Shown: in pieces, positions 24,449-31,843 of the stretch | Position numbering within the stretch: position 1 is the first letter of the stretch | Layout of the letters: every line of letters begins with the position of its first letter | Assembly (NCBI GenBank): GCA_016202645.1 | Contig: JACQOF010000146.1 | Span: forward strand, 64,620-110,078 | DNA: 45,459 bases | Source of the DNA: a bacterium | GTDB taxonomy: Bacteria; Lindowbacteria; 2-12-FULL-62-27 | Reading direction: 5' to 3' | Position numbers and translations under genes: made by a program | Notes under the pieces: model-generated | Databases searched by the model: none | What the model saw: the letters and a program-made list of their open reading frames with translations, nothing else | What the model was told of the DNA's origin: nothing

Positions 24449-25312
24449 CTAGATGTTCAGCCTTGAAAAAATCGCGCGGGTCGAGGGGGATTTGTTGAGG
24501 GTGTAGAAGTGGATTCCCGGGGCGCCTCGATCCAGGAGGTCCTGGCACTGGCGGACGGCGTGGTCGACGCCGTACGTTTGGACGGCCGATTCGTCTTCGT
24601 GGATCGCATCCAGCCGGTCCGTCATTTCCTTCGGCAGGTGCGCGCCGCACATCTGCGTGAATTTTCGGATCTGGGCGTAGTTGGTGACGGGCATGATGCC
24701 GGGGATGATGGGAACACGGATGCCGATGTCCCGCGCGCGTTTTACGAAATCGAAGTAATCGCGGTTGTCGAAGAAAAGCTGGGTGATCACGAACGACGCT
24801 CCCGCGTCGACCTTGGTTTTCAAATGCGCCAGGTCCTCGTCCCGGCTCCCGCACTCCACGTGTCCCTCCGGATACCCGGCGACGCCGATCGTGAAATCGT
24901 GATCTCCACGGATCGCGCTCACGAGTTCGCTTGCGTACCGGAACCCGTCCGCGTGCGCCACAAATTGCGTCTGCCCCTGGGGCGGATCGCCCCGGAGGGC
25001 CAGGACATTTTCGATGCCTTCGGTTTTCAAGTGGTCCAGCACGGAAGAAATTTCCCCGCGCGCCGCGCCGACGCAGGTGAGGTGCGCCATCGCCTCGATA
25101 CCGATTTCCTTTTTGATGCGGGAGACGATCTCGACGGTCTTGTGGCGCGTACTGCCGCCGGCCCCGTACGTGACCGAAACAAACGACGGCCGATGTTGAC
25201 GGAGGACTTCCACCGTTTCATACAACTTCCGTTCGCCCTCCGGGGTCTTGGGCGGAAAAAATTCAAACGAAAACGTCCGCCCGTCCCGGGCCAGCATGTC
25301 CGAAATGCGCAT
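24449..25312 (-). CDS. metF: Methylenetetrahydrofolate reductase
   Basis: 287-residue flavoenzyme that reduces 5,10-methylene-THF to 5-methyl-THF for methionine synthesis or the acetyl-CoA pathway. It opens with the catalytic-Glu motif FSFEFFPPKT and has VSVTYGAGGSTR, MAHLTCVG, NVLALRGDPP, GVAGYPEGH and FFDNRDYFDF. Length matches MetF (about 290-300). It starts four bases after the rnhA stop and is probably last in a ppdK-rnhA-metF unit. I see no MetV or MetH partner here. Confidence 0.96.
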   Translation of the reverse strand: MRISDMLARDGRTFSFEFFPPKTPEGERKLYETVEVLRQHRPSFVSVTYGAGGSTRHKTVEIVSRIKKEIGIEAMAHLTCVGAARGEISSVLDHLKTEGIENVLALRGDPPQGQTQFVAHADGFRYASELVSAIRGDHDFTIGVAGYPEGHVECGSRDEDLAHLKTKVDAGASFVITQLFFDNRDYFDFVKRARDIGIRVPIIPGIMPVTNYAQIRKFTQMCGAHLPKEMTDRLDAIHEDESAVQTYGVDHAVRQCQDLLDRGAPGIHFYTLNKSPSTRAIFSRLNI

Positions 25313-25316
25313 CAGG

Positions 25317-26048
25317 TCAGCTCATAGCACGAAGGCCCCATTTTTCCAACGTGTAATCGAATTCTTTCCGGGTCTTGCATTTCTTGTACCGCGCGCCCCG
25401 GCGGCCTTCGACGTCGGTCTTGCAGTCGTCCCAGGTTCTATAAGCGGTCAGGCTCCCGCCCCGGAACACGATGTAGGCCGGAAAGACAAGGTGTGCAGGC
25501 GCGTTCACATCCCGCAGTTTTTTCCGGGCCGGAGCATCGGCCGTGCCGGAATGAAGACTCACGCGCGCTCCCTTCGAAAACGCCTGCGCGATATCGTTGG
25601 CGCGTTCATTCTCTGGGTCGCCCGCGTGGGCCTCGACCTTGATGTATCGGACGCGGCGTTTCCCGGAAAGATCGTCGAGGGTTTCCCACAGGTCCCGGTT
25701 TTCGACCGGTTTTTTGGCCGCCGTCAAAAATCCGTTCCGCCGCCAGGTGTGAATGTACTGCGTGATGCCGTTCACGACGTAAGCGCTGTCGCTGTGGACG
25801 TCGGCCCCGGCGTTTTCAGGAACGCGCCGGAGGGCCTCGATGACGGCGGTAAGTTCCATCCGGTTGTTCGTGGAATGCGCTTCGAACCCGCCGATCTCCT
25901 CCCGCCGTCCCTCCGAAATCAGAACCGCGCCCCAGCCTGACGGGCCGGGGTTTCCGGAGGTGGCGCCGTCCGTGTAAATTTGAAAGTATCGGAGTGTCGG
26001 AGTATCGGGGTATCGGTGAGTCGGAGCATTGCCGTTACACCGATACAC
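25317..26048 (-). CDS. rnhA: Ribonuclease HI with a C-terminal viroplasmin-like domain
   Basis: 243 residues. The RNase H domain has the catalytic set: D in IYTDGATSGNPGPSGWG, E in NNRMELTAVIEAL, D in VHSDSAYVVNGI, H in VEAHAGDPENERAND and the following D. It removes RNA from RNA-DNA hybrids. The C-terminal 45 residues (AYIVFRGGSLTAYRTWDDCK, then YKKCKTRKEFDYTLEKWG) resemble the caulimovirus viroplasmin/RNase H1 hybrid-binding domain, normally at the N-terminus. The only in-frame start is GTG 26046-26048, inside TATCGG repeats, so about 20 residues (YRCNGNAPTHRYPDTPTLR) are repeat-encoded. Confidence 0.9.
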   Translation of the reverse strand: MYRCNGNAPTHRYPDTPTLRYFQIYTDGATSGNPGPSGWGAVLISEGRREEIGGFEAHSTNNRMELTAVIEALRRVPENAGADVHSDSAYVVNGITQYIHTWRRNGFLTAAKKPVENRDLWETLDDLSGKRRVRYIKVEAHAGDPENERANDIAQAFSKGARVSLHSGTADAPARKKLRDVNAPAHLVFPAYIVFRGGSLTAYRTWDDCKTDVEGRRGARYKKCKTRKEFDYTLEKWGLRAMS

Positions 26049-26071
26049 CGATACCCCGATACTCCGATACT
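25985..26071. repeat. TATCGGNG tandem/inverted repeat block
   Basis: Degenerate 8-base units (agtatcgg, agtgtcgg, agtatcgg, ggtatcgg) on the left are mirrored by ccgatact-type units on the right around a short centre (gagcattgccgttac). The block fills the gap between ppdK and rnhA and supplies the rnhA start and first codons. Confidence 0.8.
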
Positions 26072-26077
26072 CTCAGA

Positions 26078-28780
26078 TCAAGAGAGGGCGGCGTGCGCCG
26101 CGGCCAGGCGGGCGATCGGGACGCGGTAGGCGCTGCAGCTGACGTAGTTCAGGCCGGCGCGGAAACAGAACGCGACAGACGCCGGGTCTCCGCCCTGCTC
26201 GCCGCAGATGCCGACCTTGAGGTCCTTCTTCGTGGCGCGGCCTTTCTTGACCGACATCTCGATGAGCTGTCCGATGCCGTCCTGGTCGATGGTCTGGAAG
26301 GGGTCCGCGGCCAGGAGTTTTTTGCCCAGATAGTCCTGCAGAAATCCGCCGATATCGTCTCGGCTGAATCCGAATCCCATCTGGGTGAGGTCGTTTGTGC
26401 CGAACGAAAAGAAATCGGACTCGGCCGCCATGCGGTCCGCGAGGAGCGCGGCGCGGGGGATCTCGATCATCGTGCCGTACAAATACGGGATCGCCTTGAT
26501 GCCTTTTGCCGCGCAGACCTCCGCGTAGACCTTCCGGCAGATCGCTTTCTGATGCGTGAGTTCCTTCACGTCGCACGTCACCGGCACCATGATTTCGGGA
26601 TGGCATTTCCTGCCGGCCTGGATCAGTTCCGCCGCGGCTTCGAAAATGGCGCGGACCTGCATTTCCGATATCTCCGGGTACGTGACGCCGAGCCGCACGC
26701 CCCGGTGGCCCATCATGGGGTTCGACTCGTGGAGTTCCTCGCCGCGCTTCTGGACGTCCGCCGGCTGGATGCCGAGTGCGTCCGCGAGCGCTTTCTGTTT
26801 CCCGGGGTCCTGCGGGACGAACTCGTGGAGAGGCGGATCGAGAAGGCGGATCGTCACGGGCAGGCCTTCCATAGCCTCCAGGGTCGCCTTGATGTCCTTC
26901 TTGACATGCGCGAAAAGTTCCGACAGGGCTTTCCGCCGTTCCGTTTCGTCCGCGCTCAGGATCATCTTGCGCAGTAAAAACAGCGGCTCGTCGCTCCCCT
27001 TGCCGTAAAACATGTGTTCGGTCCGAAAGAGGCCAATGCCTTCCGCGCCGTAACTGCGGGCTACACGCGCGTCCTCCGGCGTGTCGGCGTTCGCGCGCAC
27101 GCCAAGCGTGCGGAATTCATCGGCCATTTTCATGAACTGCTGGAACCTGGGATTTTCCGTGGCGTCGATCATGTTGAGCCTGCCGGCGTAGACAAGCCCC
27201 CGCGTGCCGTTCAGCGTGACGACGTCGCCCTCCTTGAACACCCGTCCGTCGGCTTTCATCTCCCGGGCGTGCGCGTCGGCGTGAATGTCGCCGGCGCCTA
27301 CGATGCAGCACTTGCCCCAGCCGCGCGCGACAAGCGCCGCATGGCTGGTCATGCCTCCGCGGGCCGTGAGAATGCCGACGGCGGCGCGCATGCCTTCAAC
27401 GTCCTCGGGGTTGGTTTCCTCGCGCACGAGAATGACCGTTTTGCCCTGCCGGGCCCACTCGACCGCCGTGGCCGCCGAGAAGACGATCTGGCCGGCCGCG
27501 CCGCCGGGTCCCGCCGGGAGGCCCCTGCCGATCGGTTTGGCGTTTTTTTCCGCGGCGGGATCGATGATGGGATGGAGCAGTTCATCGAGCTGATGGGGCT
27601 CGACCCGAAGGACGGCCGTTTTCCGGTCGATGAGTTTTTCCCTCAACATGTCCATCGCGATGTTGAGCGCCGCCGTTCCCGTGCGTTTGCCGCTGCGGGT
27701 TTGAAGCATGTAGAGTTTGCCTTCCTGGATGGTGAACTCGAGGTCCTGCATGTCGCGGTAGTGTTTTTCAAGTTTCCGCCGGATGCCGTCGAGTTCCTTG
27801 TAAAGTTTCGGCATCGCCTTCTCGAGAGACTGGAGTCGCCGGTTCTGGTCGTTCTTGGTCGCCTCGTTGATCGGAGAAGGCGTGCGGATGCCGGCGACGA
27901 CGTCCTCGCCCTGCGCGTTGGCCAGCCACTCGCCGTAGAATTGGGAATCGCCCGTGGCCGGGTTCCGCGTAAACGCCACGCCGGTCGCGGACGTGTCGCC
28001 CATGTTGCCGAACACCATCGCCTGAACGTTCGTGGCGGTCCCCCACTCGTGCGGGATGCCTTCGATGTTCCGGTACGCGATGGCGCGCCGCCCGTTCCAG
28101 CTCTTGAACACGGCGCCGATCCCGCCCCAAAGCTGTTCGACCGCGTCGTCCGGGAAGGCCTTGCCGAGGATATCCCGGATGCGCTTCTTGTACGCGTCGC
28201 ACAGTCCCTTCAAATCGGCCACGGTCAAATCCGTGTCCTGCCGGTAATTCTTTTTCTTCTTGAGATCCTCCAAGATGCGGTCCAGTTGCTGGCGGATTCC
28301 CCTGCCCTCAGCCGGCTCGACGTCCTCGGCTTTCTCCATGACCACGTCCGAGTACATCGTGATGAGCCGCCGGTAGGCGTCGTAAACAAACCGCTCATTT
28401 TTCGTTTTGGCGATGAGACCCGGGATGGTGGACGAACAGAGCCCGACGTTGAGAACCGTTTCCATCATGCCGGGCATTGATTTTCTGGCGCCGGATCGGC
28501 AGGAAACGAGCAGGGGATTTTTCGGATCGCCAAATCCCATCCCCATCCCTTTTTCCACCCGCTTCATGGCCTTCGCGACTTCGGCCTTCAAACTGGCCGG
28601 AAACTTCCCGCCGCGGGCGAAATATTCCGTGCAACAGTCGGTCGAGATCGTAAATCCGGCCGGGACCGGAACTCCGATGTTCACCATCTCGGCAAGGTTG
28701 GCGCCTTTTCCGCCCAGCAGGTTTTTCATCTTGGCCGATCCCTCGGCTTTCCCGCCTCCAAAATAATAAACGTATCGCAT
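26078..28780 (-). CDS. ppdK: Pyruvate, phosphate dikinase
   Basis: 900-residue cytoplasmic enzyme interconverting pyruvate, ATP and Pi with phosphoenolpyruvate, AMP and PPi. The ATP-grasp N-terminus has YFGGGKAEGS, LLGGKGANLAEM and VSCRSGARKSMPGMM. The phospho-histidine domain has GGMTSHAALVARGWGK (H480). The C-terminal TIM barrel has GIGLFRTEHMF and FGTNDLTQMGFGFSRDD. I start at ATG 28780 because AAAGGAG lies seven bases upstream; a TTG at 28816 would add 12 unrelated residues. It probably serves gluconeogenesis or PPi-based glycolysis. Confidence 0.96.
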   Translation of the reverse strand: MRYVYYFGGGKAEGSAKMKNLLGGKGANLAEMVNIGVPVPAGFTISTDCCTEYFARGGKFPASLKAEVAKAMKRVEKGMGMGFGDPKNPLLVSCRSGARKSMPGMMETVLNVGLCSSTIPGLIAKTKNERFVYDAYRRLITMYSDVVMEKAEDVEPAEGRGIRQQLDRILEDLKKKKNYRQDTDLTVADLKGLCDAYKKRIRDILGKAFPDDAVEQLWGGIGAVFKSWNGRRAIAYRNIEGIPHEWGTATNVQAMVFGNMGDTSATGVAFTRNPATGDSQFYGEWLANAQGEDVVAGIRTPSPINEATKNDQNRRLQSLEKAMPKLYKELDGIRRKLEKHYRDMQDLEFTIQEGKLYMLQTRSGKRTGTAALNIAMDMLREKLIDRKTAVLRVEPHQLDELLHPIIDPAAEKNAKPIGRGLPAGPGGAAGQIVFSAATAVEWARQGKTVILVREETNPEDVEGMRAAVGILTARGGMTSHAALVARGWGKCCIVGAGDIHADAHAREMKADGRVFKEGDVVTLNGTRGLVYAGRLNMIDATENPRFQQFMKMADEFRTLGVRANADTPEDARVARSYGAEGIGLFRTEHMFYGKGSDEPLFLLRKMILSADETERRKALSELFAHVKKDIKATLEAMEGLPVTIRLLDPPLHEFVPQDPGKQKALADALGIQPADVQKRGEELHESNPMMGHRGVRLGVTYPEISEMQVRAIFEAAAELIQAGRKCHPEIMVPVTCDVKELTHQKAICRKVYAEVCAAKGIKAIPYLYGTMIEIPRAALLADRMAAESDFFSFGTNDLTQMGFGFSRDDIGGFLQDYLGKKLLAADPFQTIDQDGIGQLIEMSVKKGRATKKDLKVGICGEQGGDPASVAFCFRAGLNYVSCSAYRVPIARLAAAHAALS

Positions 28781-28823
28781 GTGTGGACTCCTTTGACAGT
28801 TGTAATGATCAAACAATCCCGGG

Positions 28824-28852
28824 ATGCTAAGTCAGTGTGGGCGGATCGTCAA
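28824..28852 (-). promoter_or_regulatory. Promoter of ppdK
   Basis: On the minus strand TTGACG (28847-28852) and TAGCAT (28824-28829) are 17 bases apart. The predicted start, about 28817, gives a 37-base leader ending in the ppdK ribosome site. Confidence 0.65.
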
Positions 28853-28890
28853 GGCGAGATTCGGCGCGAGAAAAACCGCCGCCGGGCAAA

Positions 28891-28925
28891 TTTCTTAACT
28901 TTAGGACAATCTGTAAGTTAAGAAA
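28891..28925. promoter_or_regulatory. 11-bp inverted repeat, possible operator
   Basis: tttcttaactt (28891-28901) and aagttaagaaa (28915-28925) are perfect reverse complements with a 13-base spacer, between the divergent ppdK and small-RNA promoters. The size suits a dimeric regulator's site, but the regulator is unknown. Confidence 0.5.
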
Positions 28926-28940
28926 AATGGCCTTCCGCTG

Positions 28941-28962
28941 GATTGTGACCAAGAACACAATC
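28941..28962. promoter_or_regulatory. 7-bp inverted repeat, possible operator
   Basis: gattgtg (28941-28947) and cacaatc (28956-28962) flank eight bases, ending eight bases before the -35 box of the candidate small-RNA promoter. Confidence 0.4.
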
Positions 28963-28969
28963 ATTCTTC

Positions 28970-28997
28970 TTGCCATTTGAGGAAACTGCGGTAGGAT
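28970..28997 (+). promoter_or_regulatory. Promoter of the candidate small RNA
   Basis: TTGCCA (28970-28975) and TAGGAT (28992-28997), 16 bases apart. The predicted start is near 29004. Confidence 0.5.
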
Positions 28998-29003
28998 AGG
29001 GTC

Positions 29004-29104
29004 AAGTTACGGGTGGAGTGAGCAACGTCCGACACAAAAAAATACCAACCCTCTAAGCGCCCAGGGGCCTGGTTCCAGACAACGGAATTGGGCCCCATTT
29101 TTTT
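29004..29104 (+). ncRNA. Candidate small RNA with its own promoter and terminator
   Basis: About 100 bases with no plausible reading frame lie between a promoter-like sequence and a strong intrinsic terminator. Its middle part (gtccgacaca, within 29028-29038) is perfectly complementary to tgtgtcggac, which occurs once in each unit of the tandem repeat directly downstream. I do not recognise it as 6S, SRP, RNase P or tmRNA. The existence of the transcript is inferred from its signals. Confidence 0.45.
29064..29104 (+). terminator. Intrinsic terminator
   Basis: GGGGCC (29064-29069) pairs with GGCCCC (29091-29096) and TTCC (29073-29076) with GGAA (29084-29087) around a seven-base loop, followed by A and seven Ts (29098-29104). 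Confidence 0.8.
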
Positions 29105-29110
29105 GGTCAG

Positions 29111-29291
29111 TTGAGGCAACAGGGATTATCTGGCCGTGAGGATCCCTGTTGCCTGTGTCGGACTGTTTTGCCGTCCTTGGCAAAACTTTGGTTGAGGCAA
29201 CAGGGATTAACTGGCCGTGAGGATCCCTGTTGCTTGTGTCGGACTGTTTTGCCATCCCTGGCAAAACTTTGGTTGAGGCAACAGGGATTAT
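29111..29291 (+). repeat. 81-bp tandem repeat with two hairpins per unit
   Basis: Two full units (29111-29191 and 29192-29272) and a 19-base partial third (29273-29291), nearly identical. Each has a 12-bp hairpin (ggcaacagggat with atccctgttgcc; the outermost pair is a mismatch in unit 2) and an 8-bp hairpin (gttttgcc with ggcaaaac, loops of six). There are no variable spacers, so it is not a CRISPR array. The minus strand is open through the repeats only because 81 is divisible by three; I do not call it coding. Confidence 0.9.
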
Positions 29292-29310
29292 CCATCCATG
29301 GATAAAAAAA

Positions 29311-29432
29311 ACGATGCCGGCGCCCTGTCGGGCCGAAGCGGGAGGTGGCGTCGTCTGCTTTTCGAATCCTTCGCGATCCGATAAAGCGGCCTTCGGTCTC
29401 CGACTTCGCGCCTAGCAGGTCGCAGGCATCGT
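29311..29432. other. Structured non-coding segment A
   Basis: An 8-bp stem acgatgcc/ggcatcgt closes a 122-base segment containing gccctgtcgggc and other short stems. No convincing frame. It may be a structured RNA or remnant DNA; I recognise no family. Confidence 0.35.
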
Positions 29433-29463
29433 GTCAGTCTGATGCGTCCGGGCCGTTGAAGGG

Positions 29464-29533
29464 GTTGTGTTCCCGCGCGTCAAGGGGGGGAGACGCGAAA
29501 GAACGCTGGCCGTCGGTACAGTCCGAACACAAC
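29464..29533. other. Structured non-coding segment B
   Basis: A perfect 9-bp stem gttgtgttc (29464-29472)/gaacacaac (29525-29533) encloses a 6-bp hairpin cgcgtc (29476-29481)/gacgcg (29492-29497) with a G-rich loop. The 70-base cloverleaf-like fold matches no family I know. Confidence 0.4.
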
Positions 29534-29561
29534 TCTGATATGGAATTGTTCGAATAATGGT

Positions 29562-29780
29562 CTAGTTCGTTTTTCCAACTCCCCGCTGAAGTTTATACTC
29601 GTGCTTGACGCGCACACTCGAAACGCCTCGCTCCCGCAGTCGTTCGATCTTGGTCTCGTCCAGCGTGATTTCAGAATTCAGGAGTCGATTGCCATTTCGA
29701 TCAAGAACCGGTTCCGCCAGGACCATCCCGGGCCTGAGTGCCTGCAGGTAAATGGTTTCTCTTCCTTGAAGCGAGTACAT
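29562..29780 (-). CDS. Stand-alone HD-GYP-associated N-terminal-type domain
   Basis: 72-residue protein consisting almost entirely of the small domain that usually precedes HD-GYP enzymes: LQALRPGMVLAEPVLDRNGN, then a segment ending in ERLRERGVSSVRV. I start at ATG 29780 because AAGGAGG lies about eight bases upstream; a start at 29870 would add 30 residues without support. A c-di-GMP or adaptor role is only an analogy. It has a GC-typical coding region beside an AT-rich island. Confidence 0.7.
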   Translation of the reverse strand: MYSLQGRETIYLQALRPGMVLAEPVLDRNGNRLLNSEITLDETKIERLRERGVSSVRVKHEYKLQRGVGKTN

Positions 29781-29870
29781 GAGCTGTGCCTCCTTCCCTA
29801 ATCGGTCTCTAAGAAAAAAATTTAACCTTGTCATTTCTCGTGACGTCTTCATGTCAAATATGTAAAGCAA

Positions 29871-29898
29871 ATTATATACCGAATAATAAAACAGTCAG
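29871..29898 (-). promoter_or_regulatory. Probable promoter of the small domain gene
   Basis: On the minus strand CTGACT (29893-29898) and TATAAT (29871-29876) are 16 bases apart, in AT-rich DNA about 90 bases before the ATG. An extra TTGACA (29851-29856) without a good -10 box lies further in. Confidence 0.4.
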
Positions 29899-30062
29899 AT
29901 GAAATTATATAACTATTAGTAATACTACATGTTAAATATATTATCAGAATTTTATATTTTATTAGTATGTGTAGAGAAAAGATCATACTAAGGCAATATT
30001 TACCCATTATATGTTGAATAAAACATCGTTTTCTATTAACAGGGTGCTGAAAGACCCACTAA

Positions 30063-30154
30063 TTAGCCGCAAAGGTCACGGAGAAGATAAGCCCTGTTTT
30101 TGTAAGTTTCTGATTTACAGACAATTTTTAATTCTCCGCGACCTCTGTGGCCAA
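30063..30154. repeat. Imperfect inverted repeat of the GCCGCAAAGGTC type
   Basis: 23-base arms (30063-30085 and 30132-30154) match at about 18 positions, separated by 46 AT-rich bases. Confidence 0.7.
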
Positions 30155-30260
30155 TTTGACTCTATTAAATCTGAAAGTAAGAAAGTAGGCACTCCTCCAT
30201 ATATTATATATACGCGTCTGGAGGGCATGGCCACATTGGTGTAGTTTAAGGACTGACCCC

Positions 30261-30287
30261 AACTCAACTAACTCAACTAACTCAACT
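30261..30287. repeat. Three 9-bp direct repeats
   Basis: aactcaact three times without interruption, just before the second C/G-rich palindrome. Confidence 0.85.
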
Positions 30288-30330
30288 ATACCCCCCATCC
30301 GCCTTCCCCCTCAAGGGGGGAAGAGGTTAG
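30288..30330. repeat. CCCCTCAAGGGGG palindromic repeat, copy 2
   Basis: Hairpin cttccccctcaaggggggaag with the flank acccccca; inverted relative to the copy at 7634-7683. It lies upstream of ilvE. I see no convincing promoter between it and the ilvE start. Confidence 0.7.
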
Positions 30331-30447
30331 ATACCCCCCTCCACAGACCGGGTCACCACCCTTGAACTTTTGCCGTGCGCAAGACACACTTGCCGCCTTT
30401 ATTTCGGGAGTGGGGATCCGCGATAACGAAACGGAAGGGAACGGGCG

Positions 30448-31329
30448 ATGGCCGGGAAGATTTTTCTGAATGGAAAATGGGTTGACCGTGCCGATGCGGT
30501 GATTTCGGTTTTCGATCACGGTCTTTTGTACGGGGACGGCGTCTTCGAGGGCATTCGGTCCTACGGGGGCAGGATTTTCCGTCTGGCTGGGCACATCGAG
30601 CGTCTGTACGATTCAGCCCGTGCCATCCGTCTGACCATTCCCTACGATCCGGCCGCCCTGTCGGGGCATGTGAAAGCCTCGGTGCGGGAGAACGCCCTGA
30701 AGGATGCTTACATCCGTCTCGTGGTGACCCGCGGCGTCGGGGACTTGGGCCTGGATCCGGACAAATGTCCGACGCCTTCGGTCTTCATCATCGCCGGTAC
30801 GATTGCGCTTTATCCGCGGGAGTACTACGAGAAAGGCTTGGATATCGTGACGGTGCCGACCCGGCGCAACGTCCCGGAGGCGCTCAACGGCCGGATCAAG
30901 AGTTTGAACTATCTGAACAACATCCTGGCGAAGATCGAGGGCAAGCTGGCGGGGTGCGTGGAGGCGCTCATGTTGACCGATTCGGGGTTTGTATGCGAAT
31001 GTACGGGCGACAATATTTTCGGAATCCGCCACGGACGGCTCTTCACGCCACCGACCTACCTGGGGGCGCTCAAAGGCATCACACGGGACGTGGTCATGGG
31101 CTTGGCCGGGTCGCGGGGGCTCAAGGTGGAAGAGGTGCCGTTCACGCGCCACGAGCTGTTCACGGCCGAGGAGGTTTTTCTGACCGGCACGGCCGCCGAG
31201 ATCGTTCCGGTCACGAAGATTGACGGCCGGCCGATCGGCTCGGGCGCGCCGGGCGTTCACACGCGGGGGTTGATGGCGGAGTTTGAGAAGCTCGTTCATC
31301 GGGAGGGAGAGGACGCGTATGCTGTGTAA
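30448..31329 (+). CDS. ilvE: Branched-chain amino acid aminotransferase (class IV)
   Basis: 293-residue PLP enzyme transferring amino groups between glutamate and branched-chain 2-oxo acids. It has the class IV landmarks ISVFDHGLLYGDGVFEGIR, the PLP lysine in IKSLNYLNNILAK, an ALMLTDSGFVCECTGDNIF segment (20 residues at most shown), and EVFLTGTAAEIVPV. GGAAGGGAA precedes the ATG. It overlaps mcsA by 11 bases, so it heads the mcsA-mcsB-clpC operon, an unexpected metabolic first gene. D-amino acid transaminase is the main alternative. Confidence 0.9.
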   Translation: MAGKIFLNGKWVDRADAVISVFDHGLLYGDGVFEGIRSYGGRIFRLAGHIERLYDSARAIRLTIPYDPAALSGHVKASVRENALKDAYIRLVVTRGVGDLGLDPDKCPTPSVFIIAGTIALYPREYYEKGLDIVTVPTRRNVPEALNGRIKSLNYLNNILAKIEGKLAGCVEALMLTDSGFVCECTGDNIFGIRHGRLFTPPTYLGALKGITRDVVMGLAGSRGLKVEEVPFTRHELFTAEEVFLTGTAAEIVPVTKIDGRPIGSGAPGVHTRGLMAEFEKLVHREGEDAYAV

Positions 31330-31843
31330 GCGGTGCAACAAGCAGGAAGCGAAGATTCATTTCGCGAAGATCATCAACAACCAGACGACGGAGTTTCATC
31401 TGTGCGAAGCCTGCGCGCAGCAGATGAACATCATGGGCGAAAACCATGAGTTTCATCTCGAGAACCTCATCACGGGCCTGCAGGACCAGCCCGAGGGCGC
31501 CGCCGTCGAGACGACGGGCCTGGCCTGCCCGGTCTGCGGCCAGACTTCCGGCACGTTCAAACGCACCGGCCGGCTTGGATGTCCGCGCTGTTACACCACG
31601 TTCCATGACGAACTCATCCCGCTTCTGCGGAAAATCCACGGCAGCGCGCACCACACCGGCAAGTCCCCCGCGCGGGCCAAGCCGGCCGCCGCGTCCGTCC
31701 GCGCGCGCGACATCAAGCGCCTCCGGCGGGACCTGCGCGAGGCGATTTCGCAGGAGGACTACGAACGCGCCGCCGAGATCCGCGACGAGATCAAGCGGAT
31801 CGAGGTTGAGTTGAAGACCGAGGAAGGGGCGAACCGATCATGA
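31319..31843 (+). CDS. mcsA: McsA-like zinc-finger activator
   Basis: 174-residue partner of the McsB arginine kinase. Four CxxC pairs bind zinc: CKRC, CEAC, CPVC and CPRC. The C-terminal UVR motif (ISQEDYERAAEIRDEIKRIE) is characteristic. In Bacillus McsA activates McsB. I start at ATG 31319 inside the end of ilvE; the CxxC begins at residue 3, as in the family. Its stop overlaps the mcsB ATG (ATGA). Confidence 0.92.
   Translation: MLCKRCNKQEAKIHFAKIINNQTTEFHLCEACAQQMNIMGENHEFHLENLITGLQDQPEGAAVETTGLACPVCGQTSGTFKRTGRLGCPRCYTTFHDELIPLLRKIHGSAHHTGKSPARAKPAAASVRARDIKRLRRDLREAISQEDYERAAEIRDEIKRIEVELKTEEGANRS

Larger units (their letters stand above)
29797..30250. other. AT-rich non-coding island
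   Basis: About 450 bases of strikingly AT-rich DNA in a GC-rich window, with no supported gene. An imperfect inverted repeat lies in it at 30063-30085/30132-30154 (ttagccgcaaaggtcacgga and its mirror), a dispersed type seen in many bacterial genomes. The base composition suggests acquired or decayed sequence. Confidence 0.7.

Noticed and set aside
26556-28480. Plus-strand open frames opposite ppdK
   Set aside because: ppdK on the minus strand has all catalytic motifs; the opposite frames are compositionally arginine/histidine-rich shadows.
29111-29291. CRISPR-like array
   Set aside because: Units are contiguous 81-bp copies without variable spacers, and there are no cas genes.
29111-29291. 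Integron attC cluster
   Set aside because: No paired GTTRRRY/RYYYAAC core sites and no integrase nearby.
29007-29305. Open frames through the 81-bp repeats on both strands
   Set aside because: They are open because the unit is divisible by three; no ribosome site or family resemblance.
29004-29533. Retron or other reverse-transcriptase-linked RNA
   Set aside because: No reverse transcriptase gene in the window.
29345-29557. 70-residue plus-strand frame
   Set aside because: No ribosome site, no recognisable fold and it crosses structured segments A and B.
30011-30244. 77-residue plus-strand frame in the AT-rich island
   Set aside because: It runs across an inverted repeat, lacks a ribosome site and resembles nothing.
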